Shown one piece after another: positions 47,461 through 56,883 of a stretch of 64,000 nucleotides of DNA (position 1 is its first letter; every line of letters starts with the position of its first letter). Location: assembly GCA_039822105.1 (NCBI GenBank), contig JBCBMW010000002.1, positions 313,768 through 377,767 on the forward strand. The letters run 5' to 3'. This stretch comes from Parvularcula sp039822105 (GTDB taxonomy: Bacteria; Pseudomonadota; Alphaproteobacteria; Caulobacterales; Parvularculaceae). A program made the translations under genes and the position numbers. A model generated the notes under the pieces. The model ran no database searches. It saw only the letters and a program-made list of their open reading frames with translations, and was not told the DNA's origin.

Positions 47461-49005
47461 TTAGAACAGACCTTGTGCCGTGTTCGTCTCAATCTTGGAG
47501 GCGTCGACGACGGGGTTCATGAGGCGCACATCTGCCGCTGAGAGGTTGGGCAAGTTCTGGACGAGATCCAGGAAGCGCTCGATTTCTGATGCCGCGAGAA
47601 TCTCTTCCGTCAGGGTCCGGAATTTCCCGATATAGTGCTCCCGCTCGAACGGACGCGCGCCATCAGGGTGCGCGTTGGCGAGTGCCTTTTCATCCTCAAG
47701 GACAGTGCCGTCTTCCATCGTGACAACGACCTTCGCGCCGAAGGCTTTCGTCTTAGGATCTTGGCTGTGGTAGCGGCGGGTCCATTCTGGATCTTCCGTC
47801 GTCTCGATCTTGTGCCACAGGCGGACCGTATCCTCACGCTGCGCACGTTCTGGGGCATACGAACGAACGTGGTGCCACTCGCCGTCTTGGAGCGCGACCG
47901 CGAAGATATACATGATCGAGTGGTCGAGGGTCTCGCGGCTGGCCTTCGGATCCATCTTTTGCGGATCGCCTGAACCGGTACCGATCACATAATGTGTGTG
48001 GTGCGAGGTGTGCAGAACAATCGACTTCACCTTATCAAAGCCGCCAGCATCACGGATCTTCGGCCCCATGTCGAAGGCGAGGTCAATCAGCGCCTGGGAC
48101 TGGTACTCCGCCGAGTGCTCTTTGGTGTAGGTGTCGAGGATCTGGCGCTTCGCCTCTCCTGCACCCGGCAGCGGCACGGTGTAGGTGGGCTCGTAAGGGC
48201 TGCCGCCCTGATCGCGCGAGGTCCGGCCATTGAGGATGAAGCTGATGATCGAGTCTTCGCCCTCATAGATCGGGGACGGAGCACCTTCACCGCGCATCGC
48301 CCGGTCGACGGCCTCAATCGCCTGCTTGCCTGCATAGGCAGGAGCGAAAGCTTTCCACGAGCTGATCTCGCCTTTGCGCGACTGGCGTGTGGTCACCGTA
48401 CAGTGGAGGGCCTGCTGCACCGCTTGGAAGATCACATCGGAGGAAAGCCCCATCAGGGTGCCAACAGCAGCCGAGGCTGACGGCCCGATATGCGCGATGT
48501 GGTCGATTTTGTGCTCGTGCAGGCAGATGCCTTTCACCAGCGCGACCTGGATCTCATAGCCCGTGAGGATACCGCGCAGAAGATCAGCGCCGGAACGCTC
48601 TTTCTGCTGAGCAACAGCGAGCACGGGCGGGATGTTGTCGCCAGGGTGAGAATAGTCGGCGGCCAGGAACGTGTCGTGGAAATCAAGCTCGCGCACGGCC
48701 GTGCCGTTCGCCCAAGCCGCCCACTCTGCAGCAACGCCTTGGCCTTCGGGCAGACCAAAGAGGGTTGCGCCGCCTGCCCGCGGGTGCGCCAGCGCCTGGG
48801 CCCGGGCCGTCTTGATCGGACCGCGATTGACCGACGCGATCGCCACCGATGCGTTATCGATGATGCGGTTGATCACCATCTCGGTGGCCTCAGCGTCAGG
48901 CTCCACCGCGTCTGCAGCCACTTCGGCGATTTTCCAGGCCAGCTGGTCTTCGCGAGCCAGTTTGTCCTTGGAAGGGTGGGCGCGGACTTGGTGATCAATC
49001 GTCAT
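47461..49005 (-). CDS. prpD: 2-methylcitrate dehydratase (MmgE/PrpD family)
   Basis: 514 residues. MmgE/PrpD family signatures: FHDTFLAADYSHPGDNIPPVLAVA, GYEIQVALVKGICLHEHKIDHIAHIGPSA, KGEISSWKAFAPAYAGKQ and the C-terminal PFEREHYIGKFRTL. With prpC and prpB this completes the methylcitrate cycle enzymes apart from an aconitase. It is read on the same strand as prpB but separated from it by a membrane protein gene in the other direction. Confidence 0.93.
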   Translation of the reverse strand: MTIDHQVRAHPSKDKLAREDQLAWKIAEVAADAVEPDAEATEMVINRIIDNASVAIASVNRGPIKTARAQALAHPRAGGATLFGLPEGQGVAAEWAAWANGTAVRELDFHDTFLAADYSHPGDNIPPVLAVAQQKERSGADLLRGILTGYEIQVALVKGICLHEHKIDHIAHIGPSASAAVGTLMGLSSDVIFQAVQQALHCTVTTRQSRKGEISSWKAFAPAYAGKQAIEAVDRAMRGEGAPSPIYEGEDSIISFILNGRTSRDQGGSPYEPTYTVPLPGAGEAKRQILDTYTKEHSAEYQSQALIDLAFDMGPKIRDAGGFDKVKSIVLHTSHHTHYVIGTGSGDPQKMDPKASRETLDHSIMYIFAVALQDGEWHHVRSYAPERAQREDTVRLWHKIETTEDPEWTRRYHSQDPKTKAFGAKVVVTMEDGTVLEDEKALANAHPDGARPFEREHYIGKFRTLTEEILAASEIERFLDLVQNLPNLSAADVRLMNPVVDASKIETNTAQGLF

Positions 49006-49064
49006 CGGGCATCTCCTGTGTTCGTCAGGAGGGCCGGTAGCGCGGCCAGTGGCCTAAGCCAAGG

Positions 49065-49904
49065 TCACTCAGCGGGTTGCAGAGACGCAGGTTTTTCGGG
49101 TTCCACGCCCGCGCCCCTTGGTGACAGGATCTGCCGCTGCCAAGAAACCGGGGCCAGATTTTCTGTTCCGAACTTCTCTGGGTACTGACGCGTGATTTTG
49201 GCGGTCCCAAAGATCACGTCCCACAAGAAAAAGAGATTGCCGAAATTGCCTTTGTAATGGGTCACACCATCACTGAGATGCTTGCCGTGATGCATGAAGT
49301 GGGTGGATGGCGTGGAGATCACCCGCTCGACCACCCAAGCGACGGGGCTGAGCCACGGCGTCTGATAGAGAAACCGGTCCCATTTGAGATCGGAATGCGC
49401 GCCGAAAATCACCGCCTGCTTCACAATCAAAAAGAGCGCGTAGGCCCAGCCAAAACCCATATAGACAAGGGCCGCGGAGAACCAGATCGACGGCATGAAC
49501 GCGTAGTAAAAGGCGTTGTTGCGGTAAACAATGCGTACGGACATATAGCCCGCCTCATGGTGCCCGCGATGAAGGCCATAGAGCCACGGATACGTGTGCG
49601 ACGCGCGATGCCACCAATACTGCATCATGTCATCAAAGATCGCGAACATGAGAAGCTGCAGCGCGAACGGCCAATGCGCCCACGCTCCTGCCGCTTCAGG
49701 AACGGCAGCGCCCAGCATGACGTTCACGAACAGAAAGACGCCCGGCACCACCAAGAATGAGAGGACGGCATAGGCCGTCATGTCCGCGGTGAGGTCACCG
49801 TCCTTCTGGCCTGCCTTTCGGAAGAAACCGCCGCGCCACGCCTCCATAACCCCGATGGCAACGAAAAGGCCCAAGACGACGAGCTTGGCGGTCGATACAT
49901 CCAT
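49065..49904 (-). CDS. Fatty acid hydroxylase / sterol desaturase family membrane protein
   Basis: 279 residues from ATG at 49904 (AGGA 5 bases upstream). The ATG at 49916 directly abuts a dyad and lacks a ribosome-binding site. The three diiron histidine boxes are visible: WWHRASHTY, LHRGHHEAGY and HFMHHGKHLSDGVTHYKGN. Several membrane helices. Oxidises a lipid substrate of unknown identity. Preceded by a 10-bp perfect inverted repeat. Confidence 0.9.
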   Translation of the reverse strand: MDVSTAKLVVLGLFVAIGVMEAWRGGFFRKAGQKDGDLTADMTAYAVLSFLVVPGVFLFVNVMLGAAVPEAAGAWAHWPFALQLLMFAIFDDMMQYWWHRASHTYPWLYGLHRGHHEAGYMSVRIVYRNNAFYYAFMPSIWFSAALVYMGFGWAYALFLIVKQAVIFGAHSDLKWDRFLYQTPWLSPVAWVVERVISTPSTHFMHHGKHLSDGVTHYKGNFGNLFFLWDVIFGTAKITRQYPEKFGTENLAPVSWQRQILSPRGAGVEPEKPASLQPAE

Positions 49905-49916
49905 TGCGGTCCTCAT

Positions 49917-49941
49917 TTAGTGACACGAGGTGTGTCACTAA
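49917..49941. promoter_or_regulatory. Perfect 10-bp inverted repeat upstream of the sterol desaturase gene
   Basis: TTAGTGACAC-N5-GTGTCACTAA. The arms are exact complements; the arrangement is that of a TetR-type operator. It ends 13 bases before the chosen start at 49904. No regulator gene is adjacent. The TetR-like gene at 41963 has a similar GTGTCAC-containing sequence in front of it and is one candidate. Confidence 0.6.
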
Positions 49942-49955
49942 CACAGAACCGGGGC

Positions 49956-51008
49956 TCAGGCCAGGGCGAGCGGCCCGTCGGATGGCGGCACAAAGTAGCG
50001 GTCGATCGCAGATGGCTCGACGGCGCTAAGCTCAGCCGGGCTCCATTTCGGGCTCCGGTCCTTATCGATGATCTGGGCCCGCACCCCTTCGAGGAAGTCG
50101 GGGCCCTCCATCAAATGGGCCGCAACGCAGAACTCCCGAACGATGCAGTCCGAGAAGGTTTCCGGCGCCTCGTTCAAGAGCCGAAGGGTCAGCGCGAGGC
50201 TGGTGGGCGAGCCCGGCAGGATCGCCTCGAGCGCCTTCGCCCCGAAGTCGCCGGCGCTCTCTAGGCGATCAAACAAGACATCAAAGCTCGGCACATCGGA
50301 GAAGTGCTGATCGATGGCGCTCTTGTCCTGAAGGTACTGCCTTGCCGGTGTGACGGTATACGGATCGACAGCTCGATCGACAGCGGCCAGGACATCGCCG
50401 GTGAGATCGGCGCCCAAAAGCGCTGTGCGGATCTCACCCAGCTGCCCCTCATCCACCGCGTGGGTCGCAATGCCGCCTGCCGCGCAATCCTCCCCCGTCA
50501 TACGGGTTCCCGTCAGCGCAAGATAAAGGCCCAGGCCGCCCGGCAGCTGACGCAAGATGTAGCTCGCGCCCACATCAGGCATAAGGCCGATGCCGCATTC
50601 AGGCATCGCCCAGACCGTACGCTTGGTCATGATCCGGCGCTTGGCCATAGCCGAGACACCAACACCCCCGCCCATGCAAACCCCGTCGACAAGCGCGATG
50701 TAGGGTTTGGGATAGTGCGCGATATAGTTATTCAGTTTGTACTCTGTACGGAAGAATGAGGCCGCCTGTAGCGGATCAGCCTTCGCTGTTGTGGCCAGCC
50801 AGCGAATGTCGCCGCCAGCGCAGAAAGCTCGGTCCCCTGCCCCTTCGATCAGGACGGCCAGGACGTCAGCATCATCAGCCCACGCCATCAGCTGCTCTTG
50901 CATGGCCTGGCACATGTCGAGAGTGAGACTGTTAAGCGCCTTGGGACGATCAAGGGTGATGACACCCCAACCGCCCTCTCGGGCGAAGCGAACGCCAATG
51001 TCAGTCAT
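49956..51008 (-). CDS. Enoyl-CoA hydratase/isomerase, 3-hydroxyisobutyryl-CoA hydrolase type
   Basis: 350 residues from ATG at 51008; the longer frame overlaps alaS. Crotonase fold: ITLDRPKALNSLT, GDRAFCAGGDIRWL, YPKPYIALVDGVCMGGGVGVS and MPECGIGLMPDVGASYIL. The EYxLN-type segment (TEYKLNNYIAHY) and length (~350) point to 3-hydroxyisobutyryl-CoA hydrolases of valine degradation, which feeds propionyl-CoA into the prp pathway. The C-terminal domain is complete. Confidence 0.88.
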   Translation of the reverse strand: MTDIGVRFAREGGWGVITLDRPKALNSLTLDMCQAMQEQLMAWADDADVLAVLIEGAGDRAFCAGGDIRWLATTAKADPLQAASFFRTEYKLNNYIAHYPKPYIALVDGVCMGGGVGVSAMAKRRIMTKRTVWAMPECGIGLMPDVGASYILRQLPGGLGLYLALTGTRMTGEDCAAGGIATHAVDEGQLGEIRTALLGADLTGDVLAAVDRAVDPYTVTPARQYLQDKSAIDQHFSDVPSFDVLFDRLESAGDFGAKALEAILPGSPTSLALTLRLLNEAPETFSDCIVREFCVAAHLMEGPDFLEGVRAQIIDKDRSPKWSPAELSAVEPSAIDRYFVPPSDGPLALA

Positions 51009-51036
51009 CAGAGACCTTCTTTCTTTGTTCAGCCGA

Positions 51037-53676
51037 TCAAGCGGCCGAAATCCGTTCCTTGATGGCCGCGACGGCTGCGTCAGCCTGGGATGCATCAGGA
51101 CCGCCGCCATGGGCAAGGTCGGGCTTACCGCCGCCACCCTTCCCGCCGAGCGCCTCGACCGCGAGCTTCACGAGGTCCGGCGCAGGCAACGTGTCGGTCA
51201 CGCCCTTCACGCCAACAGACACGGAAGCCTTGCCATCATTGGTCGAGACAAAGGCCGCGACAGCGTTGTCATTGGCCTTGAGCGCTTCAGCGATCAGACC
51301 TCGGAGCTCTTTGGCCGGCACACCGTCGAGCACAGCAGCTGTCACGAAGACGCCGCCGATCTCTTCTGCCTTCGGAGCACCGCCGCCCATGGCCGCCTTC
51401 TTGCGTGCCTCAACGAGCTGTTTCTCCAGCGCCTTCTTCTCATCTTGGAGTGCGGCGATCCGGTCGGTTAGCTTCTCAGGCCGGGTCTTCAGCGCACCCG
51501 CGGCGTTCATCGCTGCTGCGGTCTGGTCCTTGAAATAGCCCCGCGCCGCTTCACCGGTCAGCGCTTCGATCCGGCGGATACCCGATGCCACGGCCCCCTC
51601 GGACGTGATCACAAAAAGCGCGATATCACCGGACCGCTCGACATGGGTGCCGCCGCAGAGTTCCACCGAGTACGCCTTATTGTCGTTCAGCGCCTGACCA
51701 ATGCTGAGGACCCGCACCTCGTCATCATACTTCTCCCCGAAGAGAGCCATGGCGCCCGACTCGATGGCATCGTCATAGGGCATCAGCGCGATTTGCCCTT
51801 CAGCGTTCTGACGGATGACGGCGTTGACCTCAGCCTCGACAGCGTCGAGTTCGTCCCGGCTCACCCCTTGGTGGTGGGAGAAGTCAAAGCGGAAGCCGTC
51901 CGGGCCAACAAAACTGCCCTTCTGGGTGACATGCTCACCAAGGACGTTGCGCAGCGCGGCGTGGACAAGGTGGGTGGCCGTGTGGTTGCTCTTCACTCGG
52001 TCCCGGCGCGCGCCATCCACGCGCAAATCAATCTCCTCACCGACCTTCAGTGTACCTTCAGTAACCTTGGCGATATGAATGTGGAGGCCGTGTTTCTTCT
52101 TGGTGTCAGTCACCAAGATCTGCGCCCCCGCTTCGGTCGAAGCCTCACCAGCATCACCGCACTGACCACCGCTCTCACCGTAGAACGGGGTTTGGTTGGC
52201 AAGGAACATGATCTCGTCCCCCGCTGACGCGACCTCGACCCGCTCGCCATCCTTGACGATCGCCGTGACCGCCCCGACCGTGCGCAGCTGGGTGTAGCCC
52301 GTGAATTCCGTCGAACCGAGATCATCGGCCAGATCATACCAAATCTTGTCGTCGCCAGCCTGTCCAGCAAACTGGCTGCTGGCACGCGCACGTTCTTTCT
52401 GCGCCTGCATCGCGGCCTTGAACCCATCGGTATCAAGACCAAAGCCGTCACGACGCAGAGCATCCTCTGTCAGGTCCAGCGGAAAGCCGTAGGTGTCGTA
52501 GAGCTTGAACGCCGCCTCACCTGGAAGCACGCCGCCTGTGCTGAGCTTTGCTGTCTCTTCCGACAGGAGTTTCAGCCCACGATCGAGCAGACCAGCGAAC
52601 TTCTCCTCCTCAAGCCGAAGCGTGTCAGTGATCAGCGTTTCGGCCCGGTGAAGCTCACCATACTGACCACCCATCTCAGCGACCAGCGTCGGGACAAGCC
52701 GGTGCATCAGCGGATCCTTCGCGCCGAGGCTTGCCGCATAACGCATCGCGCGGCGCATGATCCGGCGCAGGACGTAGCCGCGTCCCTCGTTAGACGGCGT
52801 CACACCATCAGCGATCAGAAAGGCCGACGAACGGAGGTGATCGGCAATGACGCGGTGAGCAGCGGCATCCTCGCCCTCCTCTTTCCGGCCAGTGAACTCG
52901 ACAGAAGCACCAATCAGCTTACGGAAAAGATCGATCTCATAGTTGGAGTGCACGCCCTGGAGGACAGCGGCAATCCTCTCAAGACCCATCCCTGTATCGA
53001 TGGAGGGCTTGGGCAGCTCCATCCGCTCACCACCTGGCTGCTGATCGAACTGCATGAAGACGAGGTTCCAGATCTCAATGAACCGGTCACCGTCCTCGTC
53101 GGGACTACCAGGAGGTCCCCCGGGAATACCCTCGCCGTGATCATAGAAAATCTCTGAGCACGGACCGCAAGGGCCCGTATCGCCCATGGACCAGAAATTG
53201 TCCGACGTATCGATACGGATGATCTTCTCGTCCGGCAGGCCTGCGATCTTTTTCCAGTGACCAGCAGCCTCGTCGTCAGTGTGATAGACGGTGACGAGCA
53301 ACTTAGACGGATCAATGCCGTACTCTTTGGTGACGAGGCTCCACGCCGCATCGATCGCCTCTTCCTTGAAATAGTCGCCGAAGGAGAAGTTCCCGAGCAT
53401 CTCAAAGAACGTGTGGTGACGCGCCGTGTACCCCACATTGTCGAGGTCGTTGTGCTTACCCCCAGCCCGGACGCATTTTTGCGAGCTTGTCGCTCGCGGC
53501 GCTGGCGGTGTTTCTTTGCCCGTGAAGATATTCTTGAACGGCACCATGCCTGCGTTGACGAACAGCAAGGTGGGGTCAGATTGCGGCAGAAGCGGCGCAG
53601 ACGGCACCTCAAGGTGGTCGCGGCCCTCAAAAAAGCTCAAAAACGTACGGCGGATATCATTGACGGTCTGGGTCAT
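51037..53676 (-). CDS. alaS: Alanine-tRNA ligase
   Basis: 879 residues, normal length. Class II catalytic core at the N-terminus (TFLSFFEGRDHLEVPSAPLL, FVNAGMVPFK, RATSSQKCVRAGGKHNDLDNVG). The editing domain has the zinc/His motif HTATHLVHAAL and Cys/His in CGGTHVERSGDI. A C-Ala coiled coil and DHHA1 domain with GGGGKPDLAHGGG lie near the end. Charges tRNA-Ala and removes mischarged Ser/Gly. Confidence 0.98.
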   Translation of the reverse strand: MTQTVNDIRRTFLSFFEGRDHLEVPSAPLLPQSDPTLLFVNAGMVPFKNIFTGKETPPAPRATSSQKCVRAGGKHNDLDNVGYTARHHTFFEMLGNFSFGDYFKEEAIDAAWSLVTKEYGIDPSKLLVTVYHTDDEAAGHWKKIAGLPDEKIIRIDTSDNFWSMGDTGPCGPCSEIFYDHGEGIPGGPPGSPDEDGDRFIEIWNLVFMQFDQQPGGERMELPKPSIDTGMGLERIAAVLQGVHSNYEIDLFRKLIGASVEFTGRKEEGEDAAAHRVIADHLRSSAFLIADGVTPSNEGRGYVLRRIMRRAMRYAASLGAKDPLMHRLVPTLVAEMGGQYGELHRAETLITDTLRLEEEKFAGLLDRGLKLLSEETAKLSTGGVLPGEAAFKLYDTYGFPLDLTEDALRRDGFGLDTDGFKAAMQAQKERARASSQFAGQAGDDKIWYDLADDLGSTEFTGYTQLRTVGAVTAIVKDGERVEVASAGDEIMFLANQTPFYGESGGQCGDAGEASTEAGAQILVTDTKKKHGLHIHIAKVTEGTLKVGEEIDLRVDGARRDRVKSNHTATHLVHAALRNVLGEHVTQKGSFVGPDGFRFDFSHHQGVSRDELDAVEAEVNAVIRQNAEGQIALMPYDDAIESGAMALFGEKYDDEVRVLSIGQALNDNKAYSVELCGGTHVERSGDIALFVITSEGAVASGIRRIEALTGEAARGYFKDQTAAAMNAAGALKTRPEKLTDRIAALQDEKKALEKQLVEARKKAAMGGGAPKAEEIGGVFVTAAVLDGVPAKELRGLIAEALKANDNAVAAFVSTNDGKASVSVGVKGVTDTLPAPDLVKLAVEALGGKGGGGKPDLAHGGGPDASQADAAVAAIKERISAA

Positions 53677-53792
53677 AGCGCCGGGAGTTAGGACCGTGTG
53701 GCCCCAGGCGCAAATGGTTTAGGCCAGCCCCCATGGCCACCTCACAACGTGATCGTCGCCGAAAGAAACTCGCCGAACGCCTGGACGCCGAC

Positions 53793-54302
53793 TTATTGCT
53801 CGCCCGCGAGGCTGGCGATCCCCGCGCCCATGACGAAATCGACCGCGGGCGCAAGGTCTTTGATGCCTGTGCCCTCTCCGCCAACAACGGTATGCGAGGA
53901 CGTGATCAGTGTACCGCCGTCCTCTCCTGGTGAGAGCTTGATCGCCCAAATGCATTCCGCGCCTGTGTAAAGCAGTGGGCCGAAAGGCGCCGACAGGACC
54001 AACTCTTCCCCGCCCTTCACCAAGAGAACCCGCCCATGCACCACCGAACCGGTCTCCCAATCCTCCCGCCAGGCTGATCCGGCCTCGCCGAGGTCTGAGA
54101 TGTTCGACGCATCGCCCGAGTAGGTATGGTCGTCCGCCCACCAGGTCGAGGGCGCCATCAATCGGTCCCAAAGCTCTTCTGGGGCAAGAGACGATGATGC
54201 CTGGTGGCTCAGCGTGAAGCCCGCTTCGTTGGACGACAGCACCTCTGCACTGCCTTGCGACACCAACAACGATAAAGCCGCCAAGCAAGACACTGTCCGC
54301 AT
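53793..54302 (-). CDS. Exported SRPBCC-like protein
   Basis: 169 residues from ATG at 54302. Signal peptide MRTVSCLAALSLLVSQGSA. The mature part resembles START/SRPBCC (polyketide-cyclase-like) domains: SLAPEELWDRLMAPSTWW, SGDASNISDLGEAGSAWRED, VVHGRVLLVKGGEELVLSAPFGPLL and a C-terminal long helix. The last helix is somewhat short, so the end may be altered. Ligand unknown; most family members are cytoplasmic, so export is noteworthy. Confidence 0.75.
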   Translation of the reverse strand: MRTVSCLAALSLLVSQGSAEVLSSNEAGFTLSHQASSSLAPEELWDRLMAPSTWWADDHTYSGDASNISDLGEAGSAWREDWETGSVVHGRVLLVKGGEELVLSAPFGPLLYTGAECIWAIKLSPGEDGGTLITSSHTVVGGEGTGIKDLAPAVDFVMGAGIASLAGEQ

Positions 54303-54436
54303 GCCGATCCCTCCCAAAACGCGTGCGCAGTCTGCGCAAGCGTCAGGGCGGGTCAAGGCAGCTGCGCATGGCGGCGGGACAAATGCGCTCACCCCTGGTA
54401 CGCCAGCCCACAAACAAACCCCGAGGGAGATTCGCT

Positions 54437-54853
54437 ATGGGCTCAACGCTCACACCCGTCCTGATCCTTGCCAGTTGGTCGTTGGTCATGTGGTGCTGGA
54501 TGTACGCAACCCGCATCCCGGCCATGCAAAAGGCGGGCATTGATGCCGCGAAGATGAAGGAAAAGTCCGAGATGGACGTCCTTCCGCGTGAAGTTCGTCA
54601 AATTGCTGACAACTATAACCACCTGCATGAGCAGCCAGTGATCTTCTATGCGCTCGCTCTTTATACAAACCTTGCAGGGAATGAAGGCGGCTTTGCCGCG
54701 GCCATGGCCTGGGCGTATGTCATCTTTCGGATCGCCCACAGCCTCTGGCAATCCGTTGTGAACTTCATCCCGGTACGGTTCGTCCTGTTCGCGCTCAGCT
54801 CACTGTCGCTGATCGGCCTGGCCGTCGCCAACCTTCTCGCCCTAGGCGGATAA
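54437..54853 (+). CDS. MAPEG-family membrane protein
   Basis: 138 residues from ATG at 54437 (GAGGGAGA upstream). Four membrane helices with the MAPEG pattern: first helix ILASWSLVMWCWMYATRIPAM, the NYNHLHEQPVIFYALAL loop and helix, YVIFRIAHSLWQSV, and a last helix. Family members are glutathione-linked or eicosanoid enzymes in eukaryotes; the bacterial function is unclear. Convergent with the SUF operon end (abuts sufA-like stop). Confidence 0.88.
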   Translation: MGSTLTPVLILASWSLVMWCWMYATRIPAMQKAGIDAAKMKEKSEMDVLPREVRQIADNYNHLHEQPVIFYALALYTNLAGNEGGFAAAMAWAYVIFRIAHSLWQSVVNFIPVRFVLFALSSLSLIGLAVANLLALGG

Positions 54854-55219
54854 TCAGCCGGCGGCCGCAGGGACGATCGTCACGCTTTCCCCGCAACCGC
54901 ACGCGTCGGTTTGGTTGGGGTTGTTGAACGTGAAGCGGCTCGAAAGCTTCTCCGTCACGAAATCGACCTCTGTGCCGAGGAGGAAAAGGATCGCTTTCGG
55001 ATCAATGAGGATCGTGACACCGCGATCCTCGACCATCTCGTCGAGCGGTTCTTTTTCGGTGGCATAGTCGAGGGTGTATTCCATGCCTGCGCAGCCGCCG
55101 TTTTTCACGCCAATGCGCACACCGATGAAATCCTCGTCGGCTTTCTGCATAATCGCCTGCATCCGATCCGCAGCGCGGTCGGTCAGGGTGATCGCCTGGG
55201 GTCTTGGTCGTCTTGCCAT
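54854..55219 (-). CDS. sufA: A-type iron-sulfur carrier (HesB/IscA/SufA family)
   Basis: 121 residues from ATG at 55219, overlapping the previous stop (TAATG). The three cluster-binding Cys are present: GGCAGMEY and DACGCGES. Last gene of the SUF operon here. Delivers Fe-S clusters to target proteins; whether it is SufA or ErpA/IscA type cannot be told from this alone. Confidence 0.92.
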   Translation of the reverse strand: MARRPRPQAITLTDRAADRMQAIMQKADEDFIGVRIGVKNGGCAGMEYTLDYATEKEPLDEMVEDRGVTILIDPKAILFLLGTEVDFVTEKLSSRFTFNNPNQTDACGCGESVTIVPAAAG

Positions 55220-55656
55220 TACATCCATCCCAGTTCGAGTTTGGCCTCTTCGCTCATCCGGTCGGGCGACCAAGGCGGATCGAACGTCATGTTCACTGAC
55301 ACATCTTCGATACCATCGACTTTAAGGATCGCATCTTCGACCCAGCCAGGCATTTCGCCCGCGACGGGGCAGCCAGGAGCCGTGAGTGTCATATCGACGG
55401 TGATTTTCGCGCCCTTGTCCTCAGTCGCGGGGTCGAAATCGACCTTATAGATCAGCCCGAGCTCGTAGATATCGACAGGAATTTCCGGATCATAGACCGT
55501 CTTCAGAGCCTTGATCACAGATTGGGTCATATCCGCGACCTCCACCTCGCTGACAGGTTCAACGGGGGTCTGCGGCTCCTCTTTCGGCGCGCTCAGGTCG
55601 ATCATATCGCGGGCGCCGGTTTCAGGATCGAAGGTATCGGTCGTTTGCTCGGTCAT
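55219..55656 (-). CDS. sufT: SufT-like DUF59 (MIP18) protein
   Basis: 145 residues. The MIP18/DUF59 fold is clear: ALKTVYDPEIPVDIYELGLIYKVDF, VDMTLTAPGCPVAGEMPGW and DVSVNMTFDPPWSPDRMSEEAKLELG. The N-terminal ~45 residues are an acidic extension. Assists Fe-S maturation. Located between sufS and the A-type carrier, as in many alphaproteobacteria. Confidence 0.92.
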   Translation of the reverse strand: MTEQTTDTFDPETGARDMIDLSAPKEEPQTPVEPVSEVEVADMTQSVIKALKTVYDPEIPVDIYELGLIYKVDFDPATEDKGAKITVDMTLTAPGCPVAGEMPGWVEDAILKVDGIEDVSVNMTFDPPWSPDRMSEEAKLELGWM

Positions 55657-55659
55657 GGC

Positions 55660-56883
55660 TCAGCTCAAGAGATCGTGTGCCTTGCGGCAGGCTTCAAGAA
55701 GGGCGTCGACTTCGTCGTGGGTGTTGTAGGCCGCGAAACTGGCTCGCGCGGTGGCAGAGACGCCCAGGCGCTTCATCAGCGGCTGGCAACAGTGGTGCCC
55801 CGCGCGTACGGCCACGCCCTGACGATCGAGGATGGTGGAGACATCATGCGGGTGCACACCTTTGAGGTTGAAGGCGACGACAGGGCCTTTTCCGCTATGC
55901 GCGCCGTAGAGCTCGATGAAATTGGCTTCGCGAAGGGCCTCCATTGCGTGGTCGGTGAGCGCCCGTTCATGCGCACGCAGACCTTCGATGTCTTGCGCTT
56001 CGATCCATTCAAGCGCGGCGCCCAGACCGATCACCTCGAGGATCGGCGGCGTGCCAGCCTCAAACCGGTGCGGCGGCTCATTATAGGTGATCCGCTCTTG
56101 CTCGACGATATCGATCATTTCACCGCCGCCGCGATAGGGCGGCAATCGGTCGAGCACGGATTTCTTTCCGTAAAGGACGCCAATGCCCGTCGGGCCATAG
56201 GTCTTGTGACCCGTGAAGACATAGAAATCGACGCCGAGATCTTGCACGTCTTGCGGGCCATGCACCGCCGCCTGACAGCCATCGGCCAGGATCATCGCGC
56301 CGTGCTCATGCGCGATGCGGGCCATCTCTTTCAGCGGTGTGACAGCGCCAAGGACGTTTGATTGATGCGTGATCGCCACCAATTTCGTCCGCTCGGTGAA
56401 CATCGCGGCATAAGTGTCAAGATCGACATTGCCGTCGTCATCAACATCGAGCCATTTGAGAACCGCACCCTTCCGCTCCCGCAGGAAGTGCCACGGCACG
56501 ATGTCGGAATGGTGCTCCATCACGGAGAGGATGATCTCATCCCCCTCGCCGATTTCCTCTTGACCCAGAACATTGGCCACGAGGTTCACCGCATCGGTGC
56601 CGCCCATGGTGAAGATGATCTCGTCCGTGCTCGCCGCGTTGAGGTAGCGGCGTGCAGTCTCCCGCGAGGCCTCAAACGCCGCCGTCGTCTCATTCGCCAG
56701 GGTGTGAAGCCCGCGGTGGACATTCGCATACTGACCAGCCATCGCGCCGGACAGTGCATCGATCACCGCCTGCGGCTTTTGCACCGACGCCGCATTGTCG
56801 AGATAGACCAGCGGCTTGCCGTGCACCTCACGGCTCAAAATTGGGAACTGCCCGCGAATATCCTGGACGTTGAAGGTCATCAT
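55660..56883 (-). CDS. sufS: Cysteine desulfurase SufS
   Basis: 407 residues, group II type. PLP Lys in VFTGHKTYGPTGIGVLYGK, DGCQAAVH and the active Cys in GHHCCQPLMKRLG. N-terminus FPILSREVHGKPLVYLDNAASVQKPQ is characteristic. Mobilises sulfur from cysteine for SufBCD. Second desulfurase of this operon (the other at 62292). Overlaps the upstream membrane gene by 4 bases. Confidence 0.95.
   Translation of the reverse strand: MMTFNVQDIRGQFPILSREVHGKPLVYLDNAASVQKPQAVIDALSGAMAGQYANVHRGLHTLANETTAAFEASRETARRYLNAASTDEIIFTMGGTDAVNLVANVLGQEEIGEGDEIILSVMEHHSDIVPWHFLRERKGAVLKWLDVDDDGNVDLDTYAAMFTERTKLVAITHQSNVLGAVTPLKEMARIAHEHGAMILADGCQAAVHGPQDVQDLGVDFYVFTGHKTYGPTGIGVLYGKKSVLDRLPPYRGGGEMIDIVEQERITYNEPPHRFEAGTPPILEVIGLGAALEWIEAQDIEGLRAHERALTDHAMEALREANFIELYGAHSGKGPVVAFNLKGVHPHDVSTILDRQGVAVRAGHHCCQPLMKRLGVSATARASFAAYNTHDEVDALLEACRKAHDLLS

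Noticed and set aside
51059..51538. Plus-strand frame within alaS
   Set aside because: Antisense of the alaS 3' end; Ser/Pro/Ala-rich shadow without motifs.
53733..53933. 66-codon plus-strand ORF next to alaS
   Set aside because: It overlaps the exported SRPBCC-like gene on the other strand and shows only basic shadow sequence.
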